This document shows positions 8,135 to 17,681 of a stretch of 64,000 nt of DNA, one piece after another (position 1 is the first letter of the stretch; each line of letters begins with the position of its first letter). The position numbers and the translations under genes are program-made. This DNA comes from CAZYFH01 sp965249175. GTDB lineage: Bacteria; Acidobacteriota; Vicinamibacteria; Vicinamibacterales; UBA8438. A model generated the notes under the pieces. The model saw nothing but the letters and a program-made list of their open reading frames with translations, was not told the DNA's origin and made no database searches. The stretch is from NCBI GenBank assembly GCA_965249175.1, contig OZ252227.1:3286001-3350000 (forward strand). Direction: 5' to 3'.

Positions 8135-9145
8135 ATGCGCACTTCACAGTTCGTGGCGGTGGTGGTGGTTGGCGGCCTGCTGGGCGCCTTTCCACTGGTG
8201 GCGTCCGGTCAGGTCGACCGCGTCGCGGACCCGAGCTGGACGCTGTCTCGGACGGCGGATGGCAATCCGGATCTCCAGGGAATGTGGGGAAACAAGACGC
8301 TCACGCCGATCGAACGCCGCGACGGCGACGCGGGGAAGGCCTTCCTCAGCGATGAGGAGATGGCCAACATCAACCAGCAACGGGTCGTGGACGAGCAGGC
8401 GCGCGATGACGCGCCGGCGCAGCGATACGAGGCTGGCAGCAATGTGGGCGGCTATGGCAGTTACTGGCTCGACTCCGGCGACACCGTGCTGTCAACCGGG
8501 CAGACCTCGATGGTCGTGGATCCGCCCGACGGACGGGCGCCGATCAAGGCGTGGGCCCTCGACGCCAAGGCGTATAACCTCGCGCACGAGGGCGACCACT
8601 ACCAGCACATCAGCGTGTGGGATCGATGTCTCTCACGCGGGGTGCCAGGGTCGATGCTGCCGGCCGGCTACAACAACGCCTATCGCATCGTGCAGACGCC
8701 CGACCATGTCGCCATCCAGCACGAGATGATTCACGACGTCCGGATCATCCCGCTGTCCGACCGTCCCCACATCGCTGGGGACATCCGCCAGTGGATGGGT
8801 GACGCCCGCGCACACTGGGACGGCGATGTCCTGGTGGTCGAGACCAGAAACTTCCACAACCGCGGCTGGATCGCATCGAGCTTCGCCGGGGGCCGTCTCA
8901 AGGGCGTTCCGACGAGCAAGGCGCTCCATGTACTCGAGCGCTACGAGCGGGTCTCGGAAGACACGATCATGTGGACCGTGACCGTCACGGATCAGAACGT
9001 CTACACGCAGCCCTGGACGATCTCGATGCCGTTGACGCGCGACCCCAGCTACGTGATTTACGAATACGCCTGCCACGAGGGGAACTGGGCCGTGGCGGGC
9101 TCCCTGGGCGGCGCGCGTGTCCAGGAGACCAAGGCGGCCCGCTAG
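8135..9145 (+). CDS. Secreted RTSLIVDPPDGRIP-family protein
   Basis: A 336-residue protein with a clear signal peptide (ends near LVASGQ). It carries the family landmarks: PDLQGMWGNKTLTPIER, SMVVDPPDGRAP, YNNAYRIVQTPDHVAI, HDVRIIPLSDRPH, HWDGDVLVVETRNF and a C-terminal EYACHEGNWAV. It starts 36 nt after the SGNH-fusion gene, whose C-terminal domain is a paralogue, so the pair may have arisen by tandem duplication. Two invariant aromatic or Cys-His-containing stretches could be a binding site, but no catalytic residues are known. The tail overlaps the convergent small gene by 4 nt. Confidence 0.8.
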   Translation: MRTSQFVAVVVVGGLLGAFPLVASGQVDRVADPSWTLSRTADGNPDLQGMWGNKTLTPIERRDGDAGKAFLSDEEMANINQQRVVDEQARDDAPAQRYEAGSNVGGYGSYWLDSGDTVLSTGQTSMVVDPPDGRAPIKAWALDAKAYNLAHEGDHYQHISVWDRCLSRGVPGSMLPAGYNNAYRIVQTPDHVAIQHEMIHDVRIIPLSDRPHIAGDIRQWMGDARAHWDGDVLVVETRNFHNRGWIASSFAGGRLKGVPTSKALHVLERYERVSEDTIMWTVTVTDQNVYTQPWTISMPLTRDPSYVIYEYACHEGNWAVAGSLGGARVQETKAAR

Positions 9146-9411
9146 CGGTCCCCGCGCTTCGATCCCGAGAACTGCCGGTGCCCCCCTTGTGACCCCGCCC
9201 GTCCCGCGGGGCCGCCGCGGGCCCGCGCCCCGGCTCGGGCCGCATCGTCGAACACGTCGAGCGTGCCTGCTGCGATCATCTTCTGCACCATCGGGTGCTC
9301 GACATCGCGAGTGGCGATCTGACCTTCCTTTGCCGGGCCCAAACGCAGGACACGGCCTGGCGCCAGCCCGATCGTGAGTGGCCGACGGGTCTTGTTGACG
9401 ATCGTCTTCAT
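9142..9411 (-). CDS. Small conserved protein with basic Gly/His-rich tail
   Basis: An 89-residue cytoplasmic-looking protein beginning MKTIVNKTRRPLTIGLAPGR. It has a compact N-terminal half (VNKTRRPL, LRLGPAKEGQI, VEHPMVQKMIAAGTLDVFD) and a low-complexity tail rich in Gly, Ala, Arg and His. I recognise the N-terminal pattern as a recurring small protein of unknown function in Acidobacteriota and other phyla; that is from memory only. The start at 9411 is supported by GGAG about 9 nt upstream; longer in-frame readings upstream overlap the HugZ-like gene antisense or out of frame. Single gene between converging and same-strand neighbours. Confidence 0.6.
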   Translation of the reverse strand: MKTIVNKTRRPLTIGLAPGRVLRLGPAKEGQIATRDVEHPMVQKMIAAGTLDVFDDAARAGARARGGPAGRAGSQGGHRQFSGSKRGDR

Positions 9412-9449
9412 CGGTGTGAGCTCCGAGATCTGCGCGCGAGGGACGAGGT

Positions 9450-10247
9450 TCAACCGATCGTGTGACGCGCATCCGTGAGCATCGCCCGGAGCGCGGCGCG
9501 GACCCCTTCCGGCGTGCTCACCGGCTCCGCAAACGCCAGCCGAATTGGACGCGGTCCCTCGGTGGTCTCGGCTGACATCTCGAAGCCGTATCGGTCGACA
9601 CCGGTCATGCGCGCGGCGCTGATGTCGGTTGCCTTCGAGAACGCCTTGCAATAGACCACCATCGCGTCGCCGTGATCGTCGTTCATGTGGGCGATGATGC
9701 CGCCCGCCGACGCGGCGAGCGGGTCCGGCTCGGCCGCACCCCAGTCGGCCGCGTCCACCCACGACATGCGCCCGTACCCACCGATATAGCGAATCGACGC
9801 CACGCCGAGCGTCCAGAACCCGAAGTCGCGATAGTCGGCATAGTAGGCGGCGTTCGGGTGTGTCGCCAGGAACGCCGTTCGCGCGCTGCCGCCGTCACCT
9901 GCAGCCTTTCTGCAGGACCCGAGCAGCGTCACACGTCCGTTGGCCAGCGGGTCCGCGGCGCCGCCCTCGGCCACGAGTAGCGACGCGCGCGGGTCGCGCC
10001 GCAAGTTCCGGGTGTGCTCCGCCAGCGAGCTCACGAGAAAGACCGGGTGACCGTCGTCGAAGGCAACCGTGACGAACGAGCCATACGGGTGGCCCTCCGG
10101 CTCGATCGCCAGGGTGGAGAGGGTGCCGGTCGTCATCTGCATCACCAGCGTCCGGGCCCGCTCGGCGTGGGTCGGCGTCGGAACGTCGACGTCGTAGAGC
10201 AACTCCGGTCCGTCACCGGACGGCCGGGCATGAGCGTCGTCGGTCAT
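9450..10247 (-). CDS. HugZ-like pyridoxamine-5'-phosphate-oxidase-fold protein with DUF2470 domain
   Basis: A 265-residue protein with an FMN-binding split-barrel domain at about residues 25-165 (LSTLAIEPEGHPYGSFVTVA, FLVSSLAEHTRNLRRDPRAS). It is followed by a DUF2470 domain beginning near HMNDDHGDAMVVYC. This arrangement is that of HugZ-type haem-utilisation or haem-oxygenase-like proteins. The HMNDDH segment is the conserved part of the second domain and in HugZ relatives contributes to haem handling. No haem-uptake genes lie nearby, so physiological substrate and cofactor remain inferred. No signal peptide; cytoplasmic. Confidence 0.85.
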   Translation of the reverse strand: MTDDAHARPSGDGPELLYDVDVPTPTHAERARTLVMQMTTGTLSTLAIEPEGHPYGSFVTVAFDDGHPVFLVSSLAEHTRNLRRDPRASLLVAEGGAADPLANGRVTLLGSCRKAAGDGGSARTAFLATHPNAAYYADYRDFGFWTLGVASIRYIGGYGRMSWVDAADWGAAEPDPLAASAGGIIAHMNDDHGDAMVVYCKAFSKATDISAARMTGVDRYGFEMSAETTEGPRPIRLAFAEPVSTPEGVRAALRAMLTDARHTIG

Positions 10248-10289
10248 GGTGTCTCGAAGGCGGTCATGGAGGCACCGCCGTCGCGTGTC

Positions 10290-11642
10290 CTACTGCCTCG
10301 CGATGCGGTAGAGCTTTGACTGCGTGCGGATGAACACACTGCCGCGCGCGACGGCCGGCGTCGCGAGCGCCATCTCGTCGAGCACGTTGGTGTGCAGGAT
10401 TTCGAATTCCGGCCCGGCGGCGATGACGTAGGTCTCGCCGTCCTCGCTCAGCACGAACACCTTGCCGTTGTAGGCCCACGGCGATGCGGTAAACCCGTGC
10501 CCCGGTGCGATGCGCTGGCGTCCGTAGATCTCTTCACCTGTCCGCGCGTCGTGACAGAGCAGGAACCCGCGGTCCAGCAGGGTGTAGTAATGGTCGCCGT
10601 AGACGAGCGCCGACGTGCTGTAGGTCCCGAGGAGCGGCTGATACCACGCGATGGCGTCGTTGCTCGTCTCACCCTCGGCCAGGGAGATGTCACCGGACCC
10701 ACCGGGACGCACGGCGTACACGGGCCGGGGGAATCCCCCCGGGTATCCAGAGCTGAGGTAGAGCAACCCATGCTGTGCGAACGGCGTCGGCACGACGTTG
10801 ACCGTCATGCCGCCCAGTTCCCACAGCTCGTTGCCGTCGAGGTCGTAGGAGCGGATCTTGCGCCGACCGGTCGTCACAATCTCGGTGCGGACCTCGTTCT
10901 CCCAGACGAACGGCGTCGACCAGTTCTCGGTCTCGTCCCGGACGATCCGCCACACCTCGTCACCGGTGGCGGCATCGAACGCCGCCAGAAACGACCCGGT
11001 CGTGTTGTCATTGACGATGTAGAGACGGCCGTCGTGTAGCACCGGCGACGCCGCCGTGCCGAACTCCTGGCCCCCATTGAACGCGCCGACGGTGGCCGTC
11101 CACACCGTTTCACCGCTCATGTTGATCGCCGCCACGAGACCGACGCTACCGAAGTAGACATAGACGCGACGCCCGTCGGTGACCGGCGTTTCCGACGCGA
11201 AGCTGTTCTTGATGTGCTTGAGCTCCGGGGGGACCAGCTCGGTCAGCTCCCGCGCCCACCGCACCCTGCCCGACTCGAAATCGAGGTCGAAGACCATCCA
11301 GCGATGCGCGGCGGTCGAGCGCGTCTTGCCGTGCTCTTCGCCCGGGTCGTACAGCCCGGGAACCGGATCGAGCTCCGTCCCCGCGCTGATCGCCGAGGTC
11401 ACAAAGACATGGGCACCCCACACGATGGGCGAGCTCCAGCCGAGTCCAGGAATATCGGTCCGCCAGGCGACGTTCTCCGTCTCGCTCCAGCGGTCCGGCA
11501 GGGCCGGATCGTCGGCGACCGCGCCGGCGCTGATTCCTCGAAACTGCGGCCACTCGGCGTCGTCCTGCGCCCACGCGCTCCCGTGGGCGACGACCCCCAC
11601 TGCCGCCGCCATCGCCGCCATCGCCGCCACACTCTTCGTCAT
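10290..11642 (-). CDS. PQQ-like beta-propeller secreted protein (copy B)
   Basis: A 450-residue paralogue of the protein at 4312-5712, with the same order of motifs (WPQFRG, VWRIVRDETENWSTPFVWE, DARTGEEIYGRQR) and the same C-terminus (SKLYRIARQ). The start MTKSVAAMAAMAA at 11642 yields a standard signal peptide ending near GSAWAQ. A GGGGGG run directly abuts this ATG, so the ATG at 11621 is an alternative with better ribosome-binding-site spacing. It is divergent from the alpha/beta hydrolase at 11785. Substrate or ligand is unknown. Confidence 0.85.
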   Translation of the reverse strand: MTKSVAAMAAMAAAVGVVAHGSAWAQDDAEWPQFRGISAGAVADDPALPDRWSETENVAWRTDIPGLGWSSPIVWGAHVFVTSAISAGTELDPVPGLYDPGEEHGKTRSTAAHRWMVFDLDFESGRVRWARELTELVPPELKHIKNSFASETPVTDGRRVYVYFGSVGLVAAINMSGETVWTATVGAFNGGQEFGTAASPVLHDGRLYIVNDNTTGSFLAAFDAATGDEVWRIVRDETENWSTPFVWENEVRTEIVTTGRRKIRSYDLDGNELWELGGMTVNVVPTPFAQHGLLYLSSGYPGGFPRPVYAVRPGGSGDISLAEGETSNDAIAWYQPLLGTYSTSALVYGDHYYTLLDRGFLLCHDARTGEEIYGRQRIAPGHGFTASPWAYNGKVFVLSEDGETYVIAAGPEFEILHTNVLDEMALATPAVARGSVFIRTQSKLYRIARQ

Positions 11643-11784
11643 CCCCCCTAGTACCGCACAAATCGGCACGAACTGCACACGAAAACTGCTATGTTTATGG
11701 TCATCAGAGTCCGCTGGCGTGTCCCCGCGCGTACTCGCTGAAGACCGTCGCTGTCCGCGGCCCCGAATGAACCGAGGGAGACAG

Positions 11785-12669
11785 ATGACCACCACGGCAC
11801 CGCGATCGTTGATCGTCAGCTGCGTCCTTGTCCTGGTCCTTGCCGCCGCCATGGCGTTGGCGCTGCCCACTCTCGCGTTTGCCGCGAGCGACGGGAGCGA
11901 GTTCAAGATCGTCGCACACCGCGATATCGACTACATCGCGGGCGAGGATTACGCCGACAACAAGGACACGCTCGACGTGTTCATGCCCGAGGGCGCGACC
12001 AACGCCCCGGTGGTGGTCTATTTCCACGGGGGCGCGCTGCAGAACGGCACCAAGGCCATCGGCGAGGGCCTGGCGCGTCAGCTCGCGGCCCGCGGGGTCG
12101 GGCTCGTCACGGCCAACTACCGCCTATCGCCCAGCGTGATGCACCCGGCCCACATGGAAGATGCGACCGCCGCCTTCGTCTGGACGAAGCGGCACATCAG
12201 CACGTACGGCGGCGACCCGAATCGCGTGTTCGTGTCGGGGCACTCGGCCGGGGCCTATCTCGCGACCCTGATGACGCTCGACCCGTCGTATCTGGCGGCG
12301 CACAACATGCAACTCTCCGACATCCGCGGCGCGATCCCGATTAGCCCATTCCTCTACGTCGAAGACCCAGACGTCGCGCCGAGCCGCCCGAAGACCGTCT
12401 GGGGCACCAACGAGCAGGTCTGGCTCCAAGCCTCGGTCACGCCATATATCGGGGGTCACAAGCCGCCGATGCTGTTCATCTACGCGGACGGCGACGACGA
12501 CTGGCGCCGCGAGCAGAACCAGCGACTCGCCTCGGCGCTCACAGCGGACGGCAACTCGGCCGCCGTGATCCAGATCTCCGACCGCACGCACGGCAGCGTC
12601 AACTCCAAGATGGGTGACGACCTCGACCCGGGCATGATGAAGATCGTGGCCTTCGTCGAGCGTCACTAA
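11785..12669 (+). CDS. Secreted alpha/beta hydrolase (carboxylesterase/lipase-like)
   Basis: A 294-residue hydrolase. A signal peptide ends near TLAFAAS. The oxyanion motif is YFHGGAL and the nucleophile lies in SGHSAGAYLA; the acid and His are probably in YADGDDDW and SDRTHGSVNS. This is the BD-FAE / esterase-lipase group that removes acyl groups from small esters or carbohydrates. The ATG at 11785 is preferred over 11767 because GAGGGAG lies 4 nt before it. It precedes two RTSLIVDPPDGRIP-family genes in the same direction, with a gap of 81 nt to the first. Confidence 0.9.
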   Translation: MTTTAPRSLIVSCVLVLVLAAAMALALPTLAFAASDGSEFKIVAHRDIDYIAGEDYADNKDTLDVFMPEGATNAPVVVYFHGGALQNGTKAIGEGLARQLAARGVGLVTANYRLSPSVMHPAHMEDATAAFVWTKRHISTYGGDPNRVFVSGHSAGAYLATLMTLDPSYLAAHNMQLSDIRGAIPISPFLYVEDPDVAPSRPKTVWGTNEQVWLQASVTPYIGGHKPPMLFIYADGDDDWRREQNQRLASALTADGNSAAVIQISDRTHGSVNSKMGDDLDPGMMKIVAFVERH

Positions 12670-12750
12670 CAACTAACGATGACACGGCCGCGTGCGACGG
12701 CCACGGCGGTTTCGGTTTCTTCTTCTTCGGCTTCTTTTAGGAGGTGTCCG

Positions 12751-13776
12751 GTGAGAATCCCCCACACAGTGGTCGTCGCGCTCATGGCTTTGGCAGTCGT
12801 GGCGCTGGTCTCTGGTTCCGTGGCCGCACAGGGCTCCGCGCCCGACGACGGTTGGGCGGCGCCGCGCACGCCGTTCGGACACCCTGATTTGCAGGGAGTC
12901 TGGGCGAACAACAACGCGACGCCGCTGCAGCGCCCGGAGGTGCTGGGTGACCGGACGCACCTCACCGACGAGGAGCTCGCGGCGGTCCAGAGGCGAGCCA
13001 ACGAGCTGTTCAGTCTTGACGCCGGGGACGCCGCCTTCGGCGACTCCGTCTTCACGGCCGCGCTGGCGGAGGTGCAGAGCTTCTCGTCGCGCGATACTGC
13101 CACCGGCAACTACAACCAGTTCTGGATGGTGGAACGGGACTGGGACACCCGGACGTCGCTCATCGTCGACCCGCCGAACGGTCGGATCCCGGAGCAGACC
13201 AACGCCGCCAAGATGCGCGGCACGGCGCGCCGCGAGGCACGCGGGCGCCACGCACGCTGGACCGACGACCGGAGCCTCGGCGAGCGCTGCCTCAGCTTTG
13301 GCGCACCGCGCCTCGGCGCCGGATACAACAGCTACTACCAGCTCTTCCAGACGCCCGACCATGTCGTGATCCAGATGGAGATGGCGCACGACGCGCGCAT
13401 CATCCCGCTCGATGGGCGCCCGCACCTGGGCAGCAACATTCGACAGTGGCTCGGCGACTCCCGCGGTTACTGGGACGGCGACACGCTGGTAATCGAAACG
13501 AAGAACTACTCGTCGAAGGCCAACTTCATGGGCGCCGCCGAGCATCTGCAGGTGAGGGAGCGGTTCACGCGCGTCAGTGACGATGTCCTCCAGTACGAAG
13601 TCACGGTTACCGACCCGACGACGTGGACGGAGCCATGGTCGGTGATGATTCCGTTACGCGCGAGCCCCGACGCCATCTACGAATACGCCTGTCATGAGGG
13701 TAACATCGGCATGGAGGGCATCCTCTCCGGCGCGCGCCACCAGGAATCTCAGGACTCGCGCAGCGCTGTCCGATGA
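12751..13776 (+). CDS. Secreted RTSLIVDPPDGRIP-family protein
   Basis: A 341-residue member of the expanded secreted family. The GTG at 12751 is preceded by a strong TAGGAGGTG at 12738-12746, which decides the start and yields a signal peptide ending near SGSVAAQ. Landmarks: FGHPDLQGVWANNNATPLQR, RTSLIVDPPNGRIP, YNSYYQLFQTPDHVVI, HDARIIPLDGRPH, YWDGDTLVIETKNY, EYACHEGNIGM. The next family member starts within its stop codon (ATGA overlap), so the two copies are co-translated. Confidence 0.82.
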   Translation: MRIPHTVVVALMALAVVALVSGSVAAQGSAPDDGWAAPRTPFGHPDLQGVWANNNATPLQRPEVLGDRTHLTDEELAAVQRRANELFSLDAGDAAFGDSVFTAALAEVQSFSSRDTATGNYNQFWMVERDWDTRTSLIVDPPNGRIPEQTNAAKMRGTARREARGRHARWTDDRSLGERCLSFGAPRLGAGYNSYYQLFQTPDHVVIQMEMAHDARIIPLDGRPHLGSNIRQWLGDSRGYWDGDTLVIETKNYSSKANFMGAAEHLQVRERFTRVSDDVLQYEVTVTDPTTWTEPWSVMIPLRASPDAIYEYACHEGNIGMEGILSGARHQESQDSRSAVR

Positions 13777-14774
13777 TCGACACCTGCCCCGTGACGGTGC
13801 GGACGCTGACCACCGTCGTGTCCGCGTTGCTGTGCGTGACGGCCGCGGTCGCCCCTCACGCCCAGACGACCGCAGACTGGACGACACCGCGGACGGGCTG
13901 GGGCGAGCCGGACCTCCAGGGCATCTGGACGAACGCCACACTGACACCGATCGAGCGCCCCGACGCGCTCGCGGGCCAGGACCTGCTCACAGCGGAGGAG
14001 GCGGCGGAGCTCGAGGTCACCTCGGCCGAACGTCGCGCGGCGACGGACCGGTTCATTCCCGGCAACGTGGGCGCCTACAACCAGTTCTGGATGGACGGCG
14101 GCAAGAATGTCACCGGCGATCGCCGTACCGCGCTGATCGTCGATCCACCGGACGGCAAGATCCCCTGGACGGCCGGCGGGCGCCGGCGTCTCGCCGCGGA
14201 CACGGCGAAATACGGGGTCGGGCCGTTCGAGTCTTGGGTGGATGCGGACACCGGTGAGCGGTGCCTGACCGACGGGCTCCCCTTCGTGCCCCTGCAGGGC
14301 TACAACATGAACTATCACGTTCTGCAGTCACCCGGATGGGTGGCGATCTTGAACGAGATGTTTCATGAGTATCGCCTGATCCCGGTCGACGGCCGTCCAC
14401 ATGCCGCCGGCGACATCGGACAATGGCTCGGCGATGCGCGCGGCCGCTGGGAGGGCGACACGCTTGTTGTAGAGACCGCCAACTTCGCCGATCTGGGCCA
14501 CTTCTTGTGGCGCGCGACATGGCGCGCCGCGCGTTCGAGCCTGCGCCTGGTCGAACGGTTCACCAGGGTCGACGAGGAAACGCTCGACTACGAGTTCACG
14601 ATGACCGATCCCGCGATGTTCACCCGACCGTGGACGGCACTGGTCCCGATGACGACGAACCAGGAGTCGCGTGGCGTGACCTCAGGACCGATGTTCGAGT
14701 ATGCCTGCCACGAGGGCAACTACGGTCTCCTGAACATCATGAGAGGCGCGCGGGCCGAGGACGCCGCTCGCTAG
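13773..14774 (+). CDS. Secreted RTSLIVDPPDGRIP-family protein
   Basis: A 333-residue paralogue translationally coupled to the preceding copy by a 4-nt overlap. The signal peptide runs to about residue 30 (VAPHAQ). Family landmarks: WGEPDLQGIWTNATLTPIER, RTALIVDPPDGKIP, MNYHVLQSPGWVAIL, RWEGDTLVVETANF and EYACHEGNYGLLNIMRGAR. The GWVAI stretch replaces the usual DHVVI. An arylsulfotransferase-like gene follows after 5 nt, so this operon links the family to that enzyme and then to the CMD-like gene. Confidence 0.82.
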   Translation: MIDTCPVTVRTLTTVVSALLCVTAAVAPHAQTTADWTTPRTGWGEPDLQGIWTNATLTPIERPDALAGQDLLTAEEAAELEVTSAERRAATDRFIPGNVGAYNQFWMDGGKNVTGDRRTALIVDPPDGKIPWTAGGRRRLAADTAKYGVGPFESWVDADTGERCLTDGLPFVPLQGYNMNYHVLQSPGWVAILNEMFHEYRLIPVDGRPHAAGDIGQWLGDARGRWEGDTLVVETANFADLGHFLWRATWRAARSSLRLVERFTRVDEETLDYEFTMTDPAMFTRPWTALVPMTTNQESRGVTSGPMFEYACHEGNYGLLNIMRGARAEDAAR

Positions 14775-14779
14775 GCGCC

Positions 14780-16426
14780 GTGACAACTCGCCACGCCATC
14801 GCAGTCCTCGCGGCGGCCGCGATGTTCTCCGGAGCCTGCGCCGACCGCACACCGCCAGCCATCGGGCAGCTGACGATCGCCGAACCCGCGCGCCCCGAAG
14901 CCCCGCTTGGCGTCCTGGTGGCCGTAACGACGGACGAGCCCGCCCGCCTCTCTCTCGAGATCGCGGACGGCACGCGTGTCGACCGCGTCGCGGTCGACGA
15001 CAGCTACCGCACCGCGCACCGCGTGCCGGTCGTGGGGCTCCGGCCCGGCCGCAGACACGAGGTATCCTTCATCGCCACCGACGCCGCCGGGAACAGCGAC
15101 CGCACGCCACCGTTGATCATCGAGACCGATCCCCCCCCGGACGACTTTCCACCACTCGAGGTCACGGCCAGTCAGCCGGACCGCATGGAGCCGGGCGCGA
15201 CGCTCCTCGGCGTCTACCGGTGGGAAGCCAACGGGCCGGCCCAGGACTTCGGCCTCCTCCTCGCCGTCGATTCGACTGGCGAGGTGGTCTGGTACTACCG
15301 CGGCGACCACCGGACCGGTCACGCGATCCCCCTGGCGAACGGCAACCTCCTCTACCAGGCGGCGCCGGGAGGAATCTGGGGCATCCTCGTCGAGATCGAT
15401 CTCCTCGGCAACGTCGTGCGCCGATGGCACTCGCGCGCCGTGGTCGACCGGGTGCCCGAGACGAGCATCCTCGTCGATGTCGACTCGCTCCACCACGACG
15501 TCATCGAGCTGCCGTCCGGAAACTTCGCGACACTCAGCACCGAGCTCCGCACCTACGACGACTACCCGACAAGCGACAGAGACCCGGACGCCCCCCGGGA
15601 GAGCCAAGACGTTGCGGGCGACATCATCGTCGAGTTCGCCCCCGACGGAACCATCGTGCAACGGTGGCCACTGCTGGACCTCATCGATCCGTATCGCATC
15701 GGCTACGACTCGCTCGGCACCGGCTTCTGGACGAGCACCTACCGCGCGCTCGGCCATACGGAGCCCGACATCGCTGACTGGGCCCACGCCAACGCGCTCG
15801 CCTACGATCACGTCGATGACGCGTTCGTCGTCTCCCTCCGGCACCAGGACGCGCTGGTCAAAGTGGATCGGGCTGGCGCGGTGCGGTGGATCCTGGGTCC
15901 CCACGCGGGCTGGAACGCCCCCTGGCGCTCCGAGCTCCTTGAGCCACAGGACGAACTGGAGTGGCCGTACCACAGCCACGGTCTCGAGGTGACCCCGGAC
16001 GGCACGCTCCTCCTGTTCGACAACGGCAACCACCGCGCCATGCCGTTCGACGAGCCGCTCCCGGCCGAGTCGGCGTTCAGTCGAGCCGTCGAGTTCGATG
16101 TCGACGAGGCCGCCATGACGGTGCGTCAGCGGTGGGCGCACACGGGCGCGGGCGCCGGACGGTTCCACTCGTCGTTCCTGAGTGACGCCGATTGGCTCCC
16201 CGAGACCGGTAACATCCTGATCACCGACGGCGCCCGCACGCGCGAGGTCGAGGGTGATGACGGCGAACCGATCACCCGTCGCGGGGCCCGGATCGTCGAG
16301 GTGACGCGTACCACCCCGGCCGAGACGGTGTTCGAGCTGGTCATCAAAGATGACGATGACGATGACGACGCGCCGACCGGGTGGCACGTCTACCGTGCCG
16401 GCCGCTGGTCGGCGCAACCCTACTAG
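14780..16426 (+). CDS. Arylsulfotransferase (ASST)-like secreted protein
   Basis: A 548-residue protein. The N-terminus has a signal ending in a possible weak lipobox (FSGAC), followed by a fibronectin/Ig-like domain (about residues 25-115) and then a propeller with the conserved histidines of ASST enzymes: SLHHDV, WAHANAL and HSHGLEV. Bacterial ASST enzymes transfer sulfate between phenolic compounds in the periplasm using a histidine intermediate. These three His motifs fit, but many acidobacterial relatives are uncharacterised. A run of seven acidic residues (DDDDDDD) sits near the C-terminus. GTG at 14780 is chosen because it lies just after the previous stop and gives the signal peptide. 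The gene behind it starts 5 nt later. Confidence 0.8.
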   Translation: MTTRHAIAVLAAAAMFSGACADRTPPAIGQLTIAEPARPEAPLGVLVAVTTDEPARLSLEIADGTRVDRVAVDDSYRTAHRVPVVGLRPGRRHEVSFIATDAAGNSDRTPPLIIETDPPPDDFPPLEVTASQPDRMEPGATLLGVYRWEANGPAQDFGLLLAVDSTGEVVWYYRGDHRTGHAIPLANGNLLYQAAPGGIWGILVEIDLLGNVVRRWHSRAVVDRVPETSILVDVDSLHHDVIELPSGNFATLSTELRTYDDYPTSDRDPDAPRESQDVAGDIIVEFAPDGTIVQRWPLLDLIDPYRIGYDSLGTGFWTSTYRALGHTEPDIADWAHANALAYDHVDDAFVVSLRHQDALVKVDRAGAVRWILGPHAGWNAPWRSELLEPQDELEWPYHSHGLEVTPDGTLLLFDNGNHRAMPFDEPLPAESAFSRAVEFDVDEAAMTVRQRWAHTGAGAGRFHSSFLSDADWLPETGNILITDGARTREVEGDDGEPITRRGARIVEVTRTTPAETVFELVIKDDDDDDDAPTGWHVYRAGRWSAQPY

Positions 16427-16431
16427 GCAAC

Positions 16432-17637
16432 ATGCCCAGCCTGCCGCGACTCGTCGCGCTCGTCGCTTGCCTCTTCGTCACGACCGGCGCACGCCCGGTC
16501 ACCGCGCAGGTCCGGCCCGCGGCACCCGGCACCACGCCGGTCGTCCGGCTGACCGAGCCACGCATCGCGCCGGTGCCGGAGACCGAATGGTCCGAGACGC
16601 AGCGCGCGCTCGTCGTCCGCTATGCGCCGGAGCTGCGCATCGGCAACGCCTTCCGGACGCTTCTCAACGTCCCCGAGCTGGTCGAGGCGTTGATGCCCTT
16701 CCACCTCTACATCGCCGGCGATTCGACGCTGCCCGCCCGTCATCGGGAGCTGCTGATCCTCCGCACGGCGTGGCTCTGCCAGAACAGCTATCTCTGGGCC
16801 GACCATGTGCCGACCGCCAGAATCGCCGGTGTGACGACCGACGAGCTACGCCAGCTTGCCGTTGGCCCGACGGCACCCGGGTGGGACCCATTCGAGGCGA
16901 CGCTGCTCCGCGTCGCCGATGAGCTCTTCCGCAACTCGTCGGTACGAGACGCGACCTGGTCCGCGCTCGAACAACGCTACGACCTTGGGCGCCTCGTCGA
17001 CACCGTGATGACGGTAAACCAGACCACCCTGATGTCCATGGTGCTCAACTCCTTCGGGGTCAGGCCAGACGACAGCGCCCGGGCCCGGTTCCCCGCGGAT
17101 GTGCCGTATCGCGTCGACGTCGCCGACCCGGAGCCGCCGCTCCGCGCGCCGCGCGTCGCACCGCTCGAGGGTCCCGGTATCCGCGTCGGCCGCACGTTCG
17201 CGCGCCATCCGCGAATGCAGGCCGCCCGGAGCGGCCAGTCGAACTACGTGAACCGCGTCTCGCCGCTCACCCCATATTTCCGGGAGCTCCTCATCCTCCG
17301 GATCGGCTGGAACTGCCAGGCCGTCTACGAGTGGGCCAAGCACGTAGGGAGCGTGGGGCGCGCGCGCGACCACGGTCTCGAACCGGAGCGCATCGCGCGC
17401 GGTCCGGACGCGGGGTGGGATGACGTCGAACGCGCCCATGTGGACGCCGCTGACGAGATCTATCGCGACGGCATCGTCTCCGACGAGACGTGGGCCATCC
17501 TTGCCGACCAGTACGATACGCGCGAGCTGATGAGCGTCGTCATGACCGTCGCGAACTACCGACTTGTCTCGATGTCGCTCAATGCGCTCGGCGTACAGCC
17601 GCAGGACGATGACGAGCTGTTCCCGACCGTGCAATAG
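16432..17637 (+). CDS. Secreted tandem carboxymuconolactone-decarboxylase-like protein
   Basis: A 401-residue protein with a signal peptide (to about residue 25, PVTAQ) and two AhpD/CMD-like helical domains. Domain 1 (about 60-190) has ARHRELLILRTAWLCQNSYLW. Domain 2 (about 260-395) has FRELLILRIGWNCQAVYEWAKH. In redox-active AhpD relatives the motif is C-x-x-C; here each domain has one Cys only (CQNS and CQAV), so a thiol peroxidase role is unlikely. Export of a CMD-like protein is itself uncommon. It is the last gene of the operon starting near 11.8 kb. Confidence 0.82.
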   Translation: MPSLPRLVALVACLFVTTGARPVTAQVRPAAPGTTPVVRLTEPRIAPVPETEWSETQRALVVRYAPELRIGNAFRTLLNVPELVEALMPFHLYIAGDSTLPARHRELLILRTAWLCQNSYLWADHVPTARIAGVTTDELRQLAVGPTAPGWDPFEATLLRVADELFRNSSVRDATWSALEQRYDLGRLVDTVMTVNQTTLMSMVLNSFGVRPDDSARARFPADVPYRVDVADPEPPLRAPRVAPLEGPGIRVGRTFARHPRMQAARSGQSNYVNRVSPLTPYFRELLILRIGWNCQAVYEWAKHVGSVGRARDHGLEPERIARGPDAGWDDVERAHVDAADEIYRDGIVSDETWAILADQYDTRELMSVVMTVANYRLVSMSLNALGVQPQDDDELFPTVQ

Positions 17638-17681
17638 ACCGCGACCCTCGCTCGCGCTCATCCGATCAGACTGAGGCACTC

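Noticed and set aside
14771..16417. 548-codon antisense frame over the ASST-like gene
   Set aside because: Composition is typical of a GC-rich shadow; the plus frame holds the conserved His motifs and a signal.
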